11,085 nt of DNA from Acidobacteriota bacterium (GCA_024638355.1 JAHEKO010000080.1:1-11085), one strand, 5' to 3'. Positions 1-7,452 are shown, numbered from the stretch's first letter. Translations and numbers: made by a program. The notes: a model not told the origin generated them from the letters alone.

Positions 1-326
1 ACCTTGACGCCTAGAGCGACGTCCTCGAACCCCTCGTCCTCCGGCGTACCCGGTCCGCCGCGCTGGAGGACGAAGGAGTTGCCGAACAGCCTGAGCTCGA
101 GGGCGGAGAAGCCGATGCGCGCCAGCAGCTGACCGATCGAGTAGAGCTCGTCCCCGGCCACATCGGCTCGCGCGAGGCCGGTCTCCAGCTGCACGATACC
201 CGCCCCGATCACGGCCGATCCGGTGGCGAGCCCGGGCCGATCCGCCGCGATGGTCTGCTGCGCGTTGGCGGCGGTCATGGCCGTCGAGGAGAGCGCGAGC
301 GACAGAAGAGCGGCGCGGTATCTCAT
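1..326 (-). CDS. Exported protein, probable outer-membrane beta-barrel transporter (5' part only)
   Basis: An open frame starts at ATG 326 on the minus strand and runs off the left edge (108 complete codons). The first ~23 residues form a signal peptide: MRYR, then a hydrophobic stretch rich in Leu, Ala and Ser, ending in an Ala-Asn-Ala cleavage-type site. The mature N-terminus begins with an ADRPGLATGSA segment. It continues with alternating strands (GIVQLETGLA, LLARIGFSALELRL) and a GFEDVALGVKV segment. This opening resembles the 'transporter'/Phenol_MetA_deg (PF13557) beta-barrel family, whose members often begin with an aspartate-rich 'DRP' segment and a 'D(V/L)xLGxK' strand. Function is unknown; an outer-membrane location is inferred. 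No clear ribosome binding site precedes ATG 326, but the signal peptide supports this start. It is divergent from the VWFA gene, with 116 bp between the starts. The C-terminal part lies outside the window, so the family call is tentative. Confidence 0.65.
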   Translation of the reverse strand, partial: MRYRAALLSLALSSTAMTAANAQQTIAADRPGLATGSAVIGAGIVQLETGLARADVAGDELYSIGQLLARIGFSALELRLFGNSFVLQRGGPGTPEDEGFEDVALGVK

Positions 327-432
327 GACGGCCGGTAGTCTAGCGAGATCGATATCATTGCCGTTCGGTGAGCCCGACGTCGCGAGCGAGGGGTATCTGC
401 GCCGAGACGCCTCATACTGTGCGGAGTCGAGC

Positions 433-438
433 AGGAGG
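433..438 (+). promoter_or_regulatory. Ribosome binding site fixing the VWFA gene start
   Basis: A consensus AGGAGG lies 4 bases before ATG 443. The frame is open further upstream to a GTG at 368. This Shine-Dalgarno sequence, together with the signal peptide that begins at 443, decides in favour of 443. Confidence 0.7.
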
Positions 439-442
439 TCCC

Positions 443-2644
443 ATGCGCCAGTCCCAGCCATCCCGGAACCGTCGCAGCCGGCGCTGGAGGCCTGTGGCCA
501 GCCTGCTGCCGATCGTTTCGATCCTGATTCCGCTCGCCGCCGCGGCGCAGCCCGACGGCTATGCCGACGTCACCGACGTGGTCGTCGTCGAGGTTCCCGT
601 GCACGTCACCAGGAACGGGGAGCCGGTTCGGGGGCTCGGCGAGCGCAACTTCGAGATCGTCGTCGACCGCAAGAAGCAGAAGCTCCTCGACTTCGAGGTC
701 ATCGATCTCGCCGCCATCGAAGGCCTCCCGACAACCGGGCAGCAGGCGCTTCCCGTGGTGGCGCGCCGGCACTTCCTGCTCCTCTTCGACCTCTCGTTCG
801 CCCGCCCGGCCGGGATCGTCAGGTCGCAGATCGCGGCGCGCCGGCTGGTTCTGGATGGTCTCCATCCGACCGACCTGGTCGGCGTGGCCGTCTACAGCGA
901 GGCGACCGGCGCCAGCGTGGTCCTCGGCTTCACCTCAGATCGGCGGCAGATCGACCTCGCCCTCGCGACCCTGGGCAACCTGAAGCCGTCCGAGCGGGTC
1001 AGAGATCCCCTGGGCATCGTGCTGGCCGACCACCGCCAGCTGATGGAGCTCTACGGCGGCTTCGCCTACGACCTGGAGAACAGCACGCCGAAGGATGAGA
1101 ACCCCGAACGCTCCGCCGGCTACGAGACCACGCTCTTTTCCGAGTCCGACTACCTGCGGAATCTCAAGGACATGGGCGCGATGAGCGGCATCGCCGCTCG
1201 CTCGCAGGTGCGCAACCAGATCCTCGCCCTCTCCAGCTCGTTCACCGAGCTCGCCGACCACCTGGCCGAGGTCGACGGCCGCAAGCACGTCGTCTATTTC
1301 TCGGAGGGCTTCGACAGCGCGAGCCTCGTCGGCACCGACGATACGCAGCGCATCGGCCAGCTCAACGACGAGGGCGCCGACGGTCAGCTATGGCGAATCG
1401 ACTCCGACGAGCGCTTCGGCGACGTAGGTACCCGCCAGGGCGTGTTCGAGATGCTCGACCACTTCAAACGCTGCGACTGCACCATCCAAGCGGTGGACAC
1501 TCGCGGGGTGCGCGACGACAGCGGGTTCGATCGGCGCGCGGCCGGCGAGGACTCCTTGTTCATCATGGCCAACGAGACCGGCGGCGAGCTCTTCCGCAAC
1601 TACAACGACCTGAGCCAGGCGATGGAGTCGATGCTGGAGCGCACCAGCCTTACCTATCTGCTGTCGTTCCAGGCCGAGAATGTCGGCGAGCCCGGCGAGT
1701 ACCATCCGATCCGGGTGAAGCTCAAGGGCGGGCCGAAGGGCGCTCGGCTGGTGCATCGGCCGGGCTTCTACGCTCCCAAGCCCTACATGGCGCTCTCCGC
1801 GGAGGAGCGCCGCTTTCGGACGCTCGAGCTGATGATGGAGGGGCGCGAAGGCGGCGCCCTCGACGCCTCGCTGCTCGCTCTTCCCTTCAAGGCGAGCGGT
1901 AGCGGAGCCGACGTGCTGACGTTGCTGGAGATCGAGGGCTACTCTCTCCTGCGCGGCCATCGCGGTCCGGTGATCCCGACCGAGGTCTTCGCCTATGCCA
2001 TCGACGAGCAGGGCAGGGTCGCCGACTTCCTGGGCCAGGCTGTCGAGCTCGATCTGGAGAAGGTGCGGCCCGCGCTCGACAGCCGGGGCTTCAAGTTCCT
2101 GGGTCGCCTGCAGCTCGACCCCGGCAGCTACGAGGTGCGCGTGCTCGTGCGCAACGTGCTGACCGGCGCCACCGGCGTGCGGGTCGCCCGGATCGAGGTG
2201 CCCGCGTTCGGCGAGAACGACTCGGCGCTCCTGCCGCCGCTCTTCATCGAGCCGGAGGGCACGTGGTTGATCGGCGAGAGCCAGGCCGAAGACGCCGGCG
2301 ACCCGGCATATCCGCTGACCGTCGGCCGGCGCAATCTGGTGCCTTCCGCGCGTCCCTTTCTGAAGTCGAACGCCGCGGTGCCGGTGCTTCTGGTCGGGTA
2401 CAACCTGGACCCCGAGGGGCTGAGCGGCGTTTGTCGGCTGGTGCCCGTGGACGGCGGCGAAGCGGTGCAGATGGAGCTGAAAGTGCAAAGCAGGGCGCAG
2501 ACGGAGACGGCCGGCGTCGAGCGCCTGGCGGCGACGATCGGTCCGGGAGGCGCGCCGCCGGGGGAGTACCGCCTCGAGGTCATCCTGCGCGGTTCCGAGA
2601 GTGGGCGGACGGTGACCAGCGCGATTCCGGTTCGGATCTACTGA
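443..2644 (+). CDS. Secreted VWFA-related domain protein
   Basis: A 733-residue protein of unknown function. Residues 1-~35 form a signal peptide: a very basic n-region (NRRSRRWR), a hydrophobic core (VASLLPIVSILIPLA) and an AAA-Q cleavage region. A short beta-rich segment follows (~40-90, VVVVEVPVHVTRNGEPVRGL, then NFEIVVDRKKQ). It is typical of the VWFA-related family first defined in Acidobacteria (TIGR03436). The VWA-like domain spans ~110-410. It starts at a FLLLFDLSFA strand (D116, S118, A120), has a central KHVVYFSEGFD strand (281-291) and ends near TYLLSFQ (404-410). A GEYHPIRVKLKG segment and an HRPGFYAP motif (438-445) close the family region. The last ~280 residues are beta-rich and carry a PGSYEVRVLVRN segment like those of family relatives. 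The metal site reads DxSxA rather than DxSxS. The start is chosen for its AGGAGG and the signal peptide. The stop overlaps the convergent glk stop. Export to the periplasm or cell surface is inferred. Confidence 0.85.
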   Translation: MRQSQPSRNRRSRRWRPVASLLPIVSILIPLAAAAQPDGYADVTDVVVVEVPVHVTRNGEPVRGLGERNFEIVVDRKKQKLLDFEVIDLAAIEGLPTTGQQALPVVARRHFLLLFDLSFARPAGIVRSQIAARRLVLDGLHPTDLVGVAVYSEATGASVVLGFTSDRRQIDLALATLGNLKPSERVRDPLGIVLADHRQLMELYGGFAYDLENSTPKDENPERSAGYETTLFSESDYLRNLKDMGAMSGIAARSQVRNQILALSSSFTELADHLAEVDGRKHVVYFSEGFDSASLVGTDDTQRIGQLNDEGADGQLWRIDSDERFGDVGTRQGVFEMLDHFKRCDCTIQAVDTRGVRDDSGFDRRAAGEDSLFIMANETGGELFRNYNDLSQAMESMLERTSLTYLLSFQAENVGEPGEYHPIRVKLKGGPKGARLVHRPGFYAPKPYMALSAEERRFRTLELMMEGREGGALDASLLALPFKASGSGADVLTLLEIEGYSLLRGHRGPVIPTEVFAYAIDEQGRVADFLGQAVELDLEKVRPALDSRGFKFLGRLQLDPGSYEVRVLVRNVLTGATGVRVARIEVPAFGENDSALLPPLFIEPEGTWLIGESQAEDAGDPAYPLTVGRRNLVPSARPFLKSNAAVPVLLVGYNLDPEGLSGVCRLVPVDGGEAVQMELKVQSRAQTETAGVERLAATIGPGGAPPGEYRLEVILRGSESGRTVTSAIPVRIY

Positions 2645-3609
2645 TCGGGCCCGCGCCGTCGCGGGTCGAGCATCCACTGCGCCACGCCCACCAGCGCCGA
2701 TTCGGTTCGTAGCACCTGGCGCACGGGAATCGGCTCCAGGTAGTCGCGGAAGCGGCCCTTGGCGAGAAACCGCTCGCAGAAGAGGTCGACGTCGAAGAGC
2801 TCCTCGAGGCGCGGCAGGACGCCGCCGGCCAGATAGATACCGCCTAGCGCGCCGAGGCTCAGCGCCAGATCGCCGGCAGTGGCGCCCAGCCAGCCGGTAA
2901 AGAGCGCGAGCGCCTCGAGGCACTCCGCGCGGCCGTCGCGGGCCCCGGCGGCCACATCTCGCGGCCGCAGGGGCGAGTCGACCTCGAGGCCATCGAGAGC
3001 GACGATAGCGGCGTGCAGGTTGCTGAGACCGGGTCCGGAGAGCACCCGCTCGGTCGAGACGTTGCCGTGCCGGGCGCTCAACCAGCGCCGGATCGCCCAC
3101 TCCCGCTCGTTGGTGGCCGCCAGGTCCTGATGGCCGGCCTCGGTCGCCAGCGGCACCGCGCCGGCGGGAGTCGGGATCAGCGCCGCCACCCCGAGGCCGG
3201 TGCCGGGCCCGATGAGGCCGAGCGGCGCGCCCGCGACCGCCCGCCCCGGCTTGAGCTCGCGCACATCGTCCTCTCCCAGGTGCGGCAGGGCCAGCGCCAG
3301 GGCGGCGAAGTCATTGAGCACCTCGAGGCGCTCGAGGCCGAGGGTCTCGCGCATCGCTTCGATCGAGAAGCTCCAGTCGCGGTTGGTCAGCTCTACCCAG
3401 TCGTCCACCACGGGCGACGCTACGGCGAGTCCCGCGGCCGACGGCCGGGTGCCGGTCCGGTCGATGTAGTCGCGAACCGCGTCGGCCAGGGTCGAGTAGC
3501 GGTCGTTCTCGAGGTCGAGGCGCTTCGAGATGTCTCCCTTCCCCTCGAGCATGCCGAAGCGGGCGTTGGTGCCGCCGATGTCGGCTACGAGTATCGAATC
3601 GGTGCTCAT
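2638..3609 (-). CDS. glk: Glucokinase (group A, E. coli Glk type)
   Basis: ATP-dependent phosphorylation of glucose to glucose-6-phosphate in the cytoplasm, at the entry to glycolysis and the pentose phosphate pathway. The 323-residue product matches the ~321 residues of E. coli Glk. Visible motifs are the phosphate-binding DIGGTNAR (10-17), LND-F with the catalytic base D100, GPGTGLG (134-140), EAGH (157-160), ERVLSGPGLSNL (187-198) and GGIYLAGGVLPR (256-267). The glucose-contacting residues I recall for E. coli (N99, D100, E157, H160, E187) fall at exactly these numbers when translation starts at ATG 3609. This favours 3609 over the in-frame ATG at 3621; neither has a good ribosome binding site. 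The gene is divergent from crtE (126 bp between starts). Its TAG stop overlaps the tail of the VWFA gene by 7 bp. No functional link to the carotenoid genes is evident beyond general carbon supply. Confidence 0.93.
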   Translation of the reverse strand: MSTDSILVADIGGTNARFGMLEGKGDISKRLDLENDRYSTLADAVRDYIDRTGTRPSAAGLAVASPVVDDWVELTNRDWSFSIEAMRETLGLERLEVLNDFAALALALPHLGEDDVRELKPGRAVAGAPLGLIGPGTGLGVAALIPTPAGAVPLATEAGHQDLAATNEREWAIRRWLSARHGNVSTERVLSGPGLSNLHAAIVALDGLEVDSPLRPRDVAAGARDGRAECLEALALFTGWLGATAGDLALSLGALGGIYLAGGVLPRLEELFDVDLFCERFLAKGRFRDYLEPIPVRQVLRTESALVGVAQWMLDPRRRGPDQ

Positions 3610-3671
3610 CCGCGCTCGCATGCTAGTCCAGGCCGAGGCACAGCCGAAATCGGGGGCAAGGTGAGAGTACC

Positions 3672-3680
3672 TGCTACGAT
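3672..3680 (+). promoter_or_regulatory. Candidate extended -10 promoter for crtE
   Basis: TGC-TACGAT in the glk/crtE divergent gap fits an extended -10 element (TGn-TAnnaT). No TTGACA-like -35 is visible at 16-18 bp. A start of transcription near 3687 would give a leader of about 50 bases before crtE ATG 3736. It would also exclude the in-frame ATG at 3679 as the start. The match is short, so this is suggestive only. Confidence 0.3.
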
Positions 3681-3735
3681 GGGCACCGATCTCGCAGAGG
3701 GCTCGGCCATCTCGCCGTTGCCCAGGGTTTCGACC

Positions 3736-4665
3736 ATGCTGAACGAAGCGCCGCCACCCGATCCGTCCGCCGATACGGAAGCCATCCGCGAGCGGGTCGA
3801 TCGCCGGCTCGGGGAGCTCGTGCCGGGTCCGACGGTGCCGCCCGAGCGGCTCCATCGCGCCATTCGCTACTCCCTGCTCGCTCCGGGAAAGCGGGTGCGG
3901 CCGATTCTGGCCCTGCACGCCGCCCGGGCTTTCGGCGGGGACGAGAGTCTGGCGCTCGACCCCGCCTGCTCCATCGAGATGGTGCATGCGGCGTCTCTGA
4001 TCGTGGACGATTTTCCCTTCATGGACGACGCCAGCCATCGGCGCGGCCTGCCGACGAATCACCGTGAGTTCGGCATGGAGACCGCGACTCTGGCCAGCTT
4101 CGCCCTGCTCAATCGCGCCTTCGGTGTCTTGGCGCAGGCGCCCGGGCTGACGGGAGAGACGCGTATCCGTCTGGTGCGCCGGCTCTCCTCGGCGCTCGGG
4201 GACTGCGGCGGCGCGATCGCCGGCCAGGAGGAGGATCTCGAGGCTCCGGACGCGGGCGGAATGTCGCTCGGGCAGCTCGAGATGATGGTCGTGCACAAGA
4301 CCGCGGCCCTGTTCGTGGCCGCGGCCGAAGCGGGCGCCCTGATCGCCGGCGCTTCGCGCGAGGGGCTGGACGCCGCCCGCGAGTTCGCCCGTAACTTCGG
4401 GCTCTGCTTTCAGGCGCTCGACGACCTGAAGGATCGGCCGGGTCAGGAGCTGAACGCGGCCGCCGAGGGCGGCGACGATGCCCATGACAAGGTGACCTAC
4501 GTGTCGATCCTCGGCGTAGACCGGACCTGGCGGACCGCGCAGACGTACGCCTGGCGGGCGGTCGAGGCGCTCGAGAAAGTGGGCCTGGGCGGCTCGACGC
4601 TGGCCGGTCTGGCCGTGACGCTGGTGGAAGCGCGGCAGCCGCGAAGGGCGATCTCCAGTCTCTAG
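3736..4665 (+). CDS. crtE: Geranylgeranyl diphosphate synthase
   Basis: A 309-residue trans-polyprenyl diphosphate synthase. It condenses allylic diphosphates with IPP and supplies GGPP for phytoene synthesis in the cytoplasm. Visible motifs are GKRVRP (51-56), the first aspartate-rich motif DDFPFMDD (91-98) followed by RRG, a conserved HKT (187-189), the second aspartate-rich motif DDLKD (229-233) and DKVTY (251-255). The residue five places before the first motif is Ala (A86, in HAASLIVDD). E. coli FPP synthase IspA has Tyr there and Pantoea CrtE has Ala, so a C20 product is favoured over FPP. Start choice: ATG 3736 has a weak AGGG 8 bases upstream. An in-frame ATG at 3679 would add 19 residues but overlaps a possible -10 box. 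Its position, first in the block with the ABC genes and crtZ and facing crtB-crtI-crtY, supports a carotenoid role. IspA is the alternative reading and is less likely. Confidence 0.9.
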   Translation: MLNEAPPPDPSADTEAIRERVDRRLGELVPGPTVPPERLHRAIRYSLLAPGKRVRPILALHAARAFGGDESLALDPACSIEMVHAASLIVDDFPFMDDASHRRGLPTNHREFGMETATLASFALLNRAFGVLAQAPGLTGETRIRLVRRLSSALGDCGGAIAGQEEDLEAPDAGGMSLGQLEMMVVHKTAALFVAAAEAGALIAGASREGLDAAREFARNFGLCFQALDDLKDRPGQELNAAAEGGDDAHDKVTYVSILGVDRTWRTAQTYAWRAVEALEKVGLGGSTLAGLAVTLVEARQPRRAISSL

Positions 4666-4711
4666 CCGACAGCCGACGCCCGCCGCCGCATGTATCTGAA
4701 CTCGCGAGACT

Positions 4712-4737
4712 GGCCACGGCCGTGCTCCGGCGTGGCC
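4712..4737 (+). repeat. Inverted repeat in the crtE-ABC gap
   Basis: GGCCACG (4712-4718) and CGTGGCC (4731-4737) are perfect complements around a 12-base loop. A second perfect palindrome, CACGGCCGTG (4715-4724), overlaps the left arm, so the two pairings exclude each other. No T-tract follows, so it is not a standard terminator. It sits 17 bases before the GTG start of the ABC ATPase and could modulate read-through, translation or mRNA processing. In G+C-rich DNA a short repeat like this may be chance. Confidence 0.35.
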
Positions 4738-4754
4738 GAACCCCGAGGGGCGCG

Positions 4755-5702
4755 GTGACCGCATCTCCCGTGCTCGAGGTGCTCGACGCCCGCAAGAGCT
4801 ACGGCGAGCGGGAGGCGCTGAAAGGGGTGAGCCTGACCATCGGGCGCGGTGAGATCCTCGCTCTACTCGGCCCCAACGGTGCCGGCAAGACGACGTTGGT
4901 ACGCGCGATCTGCGGTCGCCTGGCTCTCGCCTCGGGCAGCGTACGCGTCAGCGGCGCCGATCCGCGCGCCAGCCTGGAGGCGCGGCGGCGGCTGGGCCTG
5001 GTGCCGCAGGAGATCGCCCTCTACCCCGAGCTCACCGCCCGCGAAAACCTCGAGATCTTCGGTCGGCTGGCGGGCGTCGAGCGCCGCGCGCTCGGGGCGA
5101 AGGTCGACGAGGCGCTCGAATGGACGGCGCTCGAGGATCGGGCCCACGAGCGGATCGATCGGCTTTCGGGGGGAATGAAGCGCCGGCTGAATCTGGCCGC
5201 CGGCGCCCTGCACGACCCCGAGCTGCTGCTGCTCGACGAACCGACGGTGGGCGTCGATCCGGGCGCGCGCGAGCTCATCCACGACCTCCTCGAGCGCCTG
5301 TGTCGGCGCGGGCTCGCCATCCTGATCACCACGCACGACCTCGACCAGGCCGCCGAGCTCGCCGACCGTATCGCCATCCTGAGCGACGGCCGGAAGTGCG
5401 CCGAGGGCTCGCTGCAGGAGCTCGTGGCGGCGAGCTTCGGAGGTCATCGCGAGGTCTGGCTGACGCTCACGAATCCGCCCACGGCGAGCGGCCGCGAGCT
5501 CTTGACCGGAGCCGGGCTTACGGCGGCGTCCGACGAGCCGCTGAGCTGGTCGGGACCGTTGGCCGGTGGGCTCGAGTCGCTCGCCGAGCTGGGCTCGCGA
5601 CTTGCCGCCGCCGGCCTGCCGGTGGCGGAGCTGCGCGTACGCGAGCCGGGGCTGCGCGGCGTCTTCTTCCACTTCACCGGGCGGGAGCTAGGGCTCTCAT
5701 GA
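4755..5702 (+). CDS. ABC transporter ATP-binding protein (ABC-2 exporter type, linked to carotenoid genes)
   Basis: A 315-residue nucleotide-binding subunit that would power the adjacent permease at the inner membrane. All core motifs are intact: Walker A GPNGAGKTT (39-47), Q-loop VPQE (Q85), signature LSGGMKRR (137-144), Walker B LLLLDEP (157-163) and H-loop TTHD (H194). The long C-terminal extension (~225-315) ends in an EPGLRGVFFHFTGREL segment. That is the hallmark of the DUF4162-type tail found on drug, antibiotic and lipid exporters of the CcmA/DrrA kind. The start is taken as GTG 4755, preceded by GAGGGG with 4 bases between. An upstream in-frame GTG at 4722 lies inside an inverted repeat and would add only 11 non-conserved residues. 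It lies 89 bp downstream of crtE, and its TGA overlaps the permease ATG (ATGA). The substrate cannot be read from sequence; context suggests a carotenoid or a related lipid. Confidence 0.92.
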   Translation: MTASPVLEVLDARKSYGEREALKGVSLTIGRGEILALLGPNGAGKTTLVRAICGRLALASGSVRVSGADPRASLEARRRLGLVPQEIALYPELTARENLEIFGRLAGVERRALGAKVDEALEWTALEDRAHERIDRLSGGMKRRLNLAAGALHDPELLLLDEPTVGVDPGARELIHDLLERLCRRGLAILITTHDLDQAAELADRIAILSDGRKCAEGSLQELVAASFGGHREVWLTLTNPPTASGRELLTGAGLTAASDEPLSWSGPLAGGLESLAELGSRLAAAGLPVAELRVREPGLRGVFFHFTGRELGLS

Positions 5703-6940
5703 GCGGCGTGGTCTTTCGCGCGATGCTCCTCGCGTTGGTCCGCGATCGAGGGGCGCTGGCGATGACGTTCCTGCTGCCGGCCGTCTTCTTCGTCATCTTC
5801 GCCATGATCTTCGCCGGCGCGACCGGGGAGCAGCTGCGGCTGAAGCTGGCGGTCGCCGACGAGCTCGACACCGATCTGTCGCGGCGGTTGCTCGCCGCCC
5901 TCGCCGCCGAGGAGGCGCTGCTACCGGTCGGCTCCGGGCTCGCCGCCGACGAGGTGCGCGAGATGGTGCGCCGCGGCACCGCCGACGTGGGGCTGATCGT
6001 GCGAGCCGACGCGGAGCCCCTGGGCTCGGTGGGCGGCTTCGGACCGGCGCCGCTGCTGATCGTCAGCGATCCGGTGCGCGGCGTCGCGGTGGCGATGCTC
6101 TCCGGGCAGGTGCAGAAGGCCTACTTCTCGGCGCTTCCCGACGTCGCGCTGGGCAGCGTGGTCGACCTGCTCGAGAACGAGTTCATCGAGCTCAGCGACG
6201 ACCAGCACGCCGCCCTCGAGGAGGGCTTCGCCGAGCTGGGTGAAGAGGCCTCGGAGGCCGTGGCCGCGGGCCAGGCCTCGGCCTGGGGCTTCCAGGATCT
6301 GTTCGAGCGCGAGGACGTCGCCGGCAAGGCGGCCGCCCAGAATCACGTCGCCTACTACGCCGGCGCGGTGGCGGTGCTCTTTCTCCTCTTTTCGGCGGTT
6401 CACGGCGCGATCAGCCTGATCGAGGAGAACGACTCCGGAATCCTCGATCGCATCCTGGCCGGGCCGGCGAACATCGATGTCCTGGTCAACGGCAAGTTCC
6501 TCTATCTCACCGTCCAGGGGTTCGTGCAGATCGCCGTCATCTTCGTGATCGCCTGGCTCGCCTACCGGATCGATCTGCCCGGTCACCTCGCGCTCTGGGC
6601 GGTCACGACGCTGGTGTCGAGCGCCGCCGCCGCCGGTCTCGCCCTGACCGTGGCCACCGCCTGCCGCACCCGCCGGCAAGCTCAAACACTGTCGAACGTG
6701 GCGATCTTGGTTCTGTCGGCGCTCGGCGGTAGCATGGTGCCGAGGTTTTTCATGCCCCCGGCCCTTCAGCAGCTCGGCTGGATCACGCCGAACACGTGGG
6801 CTCTCGAAGCGTACATCGGAGTCTTCTGGAGGGACGAGACGGCAGTGGATCTCATCGTGCCCTGGGCCGCGCTCGCCCTCGCCGGCGTCGCGGGCCTTTT
6901 CATCGCTCGCCGCCTGGCGCGGCGGCTGGAGACTTCATGA
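5699..6940 (+). CDS. ABC-2 type permease (linked to carotenoid genes)
   Basis: A 413-residue membrane subunit with the ABC2_membrane_3-like layout. It has one N-terminal helix (~21-40) and a large soluble loop, probably extracytoplasmic (~41-215). A cluster of five helices follows (~217-240, 265-290, 297-320, 330-350, 385-405). The IEENDSGILDRIL segment (241-253) after the second helix is the usual cytoplasmic coupling region of this family, and a TPNTWALEAY segment (363-372) precedes the last helix. The later part of the soluble loop is strongly acidic (~157-206, many Glu and Asp). The start is ATG 5699, overlapping the ATPase stop, with AGGG 5 bases upstream. The end overlaps crtZ in another ATGA. 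Together with the ATPase it should form a homodimeric exporter. The substrate is unknown; the tight coupling to crtZ makes hydroxylated carotenoids or membrane lipids plausible. Confidence 0.88.
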   Translation: MSGVVFRAMLLALVRDRGALAMTFLLPAVFFVIFAMIFAGATGEQLRLKLAVADELDTDLSRRLLAALAAEEALLPVGSGLAADEVREMVRRGTADVGLIVRADAEPLGSVGGFGPAPLLIVSDPVRGVAVAMLSGQVQKAYFSALPDVALGSVVDLLENEFIELSDDQHAALEEGFAELGEEASEAVAAGQASAWGFQDLFEREDVAGKAAAQNHVAYYAGAVAVLFLLFSAVHGAISLIEENDSGILDRILAGPANIDVLVNGKFLYLTVQGFVQIAVIFVIAWLAYRIDLPGHLALWAVTTLVSSAAAAGLALTVATACRTRRQAQTLSNVAILVLSALGGSMVPRFFMPPALQQLGWITPNTWALEAYIGVFWRDETAVDLIVPWAALALAGVAGLFIARRLARRLETS

Positions 6941-7452
6941 AGATTCTCATCAACGGGCTGTTCTTCCTCGTCGGACTCGTGGGCATGGAGGTGGTCGCCT
7001 ATCTCACCCACCGCTACCTCATGCACGGCCCGCTCTGGTTTCTGCACGAGTCGCATCACAAACCGACCGATCATCCGCTGGAGAAGAACGACTGGTTCGG
7101 CGTGATCTTCTCGCTGCCGTCGATCGGCCTCATCTATCTCGGCACCCACGGCTATCCCTATATGTTGTGGATCGGGCTCGGGATGGCGGCCTACGGCGCC
7201 TTCTACTTCGGCTTCCACGACATCGTGGTGCACCGGCGCATCCGGGTCAACCTGCGGCCGAAGAGCCAGTACGTAAAGCGGCTGATCCAGGCGCACATGA
7301 TCCACCACTGGACCAAGGAGCGCGACGGCGCCGTGTCGTACGGCTTCCTCTACGCGCGGCCGATCCCGGAGCTGCGCGAGCGGCTCAAGGAGATTCGCGC
7401 CGCGGACGAGTCCAGAGCGCCTCGCGAGGCGCCATCGTCGAGCGCCGGCTGA
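6937..7452 (+). CDS. crtZ: Beta-carotene 3-hydroxylase
   Basis: A 171-residue membrane di-iron hydroxylase that converts beta-carotene through beta-cryptoxanthin to zeaxanthin, with O2 and reducing power. The histidine clusters that hold the iron pair are all present: THRYLMH (H25, H30), HESHH (H37, H40, H41), FHDIVVH (H94, H99) and HMIHH (H120, H123, H124). Hydrophobic segments at ~3-23 and ~55-90 provide membrane anchoring. Length and motif order match Pantoea CrtZ (about 175 residues), including the NDW/NDL segment after the first His cluster and the VSYGFLYA stretch (133-140). ATG 6937 overlaps the permease stop, with GGAG 5 bases upstream, so translational coupling is likely. The 3' end overlaps the convergent crtB by 68 bp. 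The last ~15 residues (ESRAPREAPSSSAG) look non-conserved. Confidence 0.95.
   Translation: MKILINGLFFLVGLVGMEVVAYLTHRYLMHGPLWFLHESHHKPTDHPLEKNDWFGVIFSLPSIGLIYLGTHGYPYMLWIGLGMAAYGAFYFGFHDIVVHRRIRVNLRPKSQYVKRLIQAHMIHHWTKERDGAVSYGFLYARPIPELRERLKEIRAADESRAPREAPSSSAG

Noticed and set aside
368..442. GTG 368 as the start of the VWFA protein
   Set aside because: It would place 25 non-hydrophobic residues before a good signal peptide, and the AGGAGG lies directly before ATG 443.
1388..3100. Long minus-strand open frame (570 codons) across the end of the VWFA gene and the start of the glk region
   Set aside because: It is rich in Arg, Gly and Ala with no recognisable motif. It lies antisense to the VWFA gene and in another frame of glk, both of which have clear family signatures. 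Such frames are expected in G+C-rich DNA.
3013..3735. Upstream in-frame extension of crtE by up to 241 codons
   Set aside because: The extension lies antisense to glk and bears no prenyltransferase features. CrtE family length and the motif positions fit a start at 3736.
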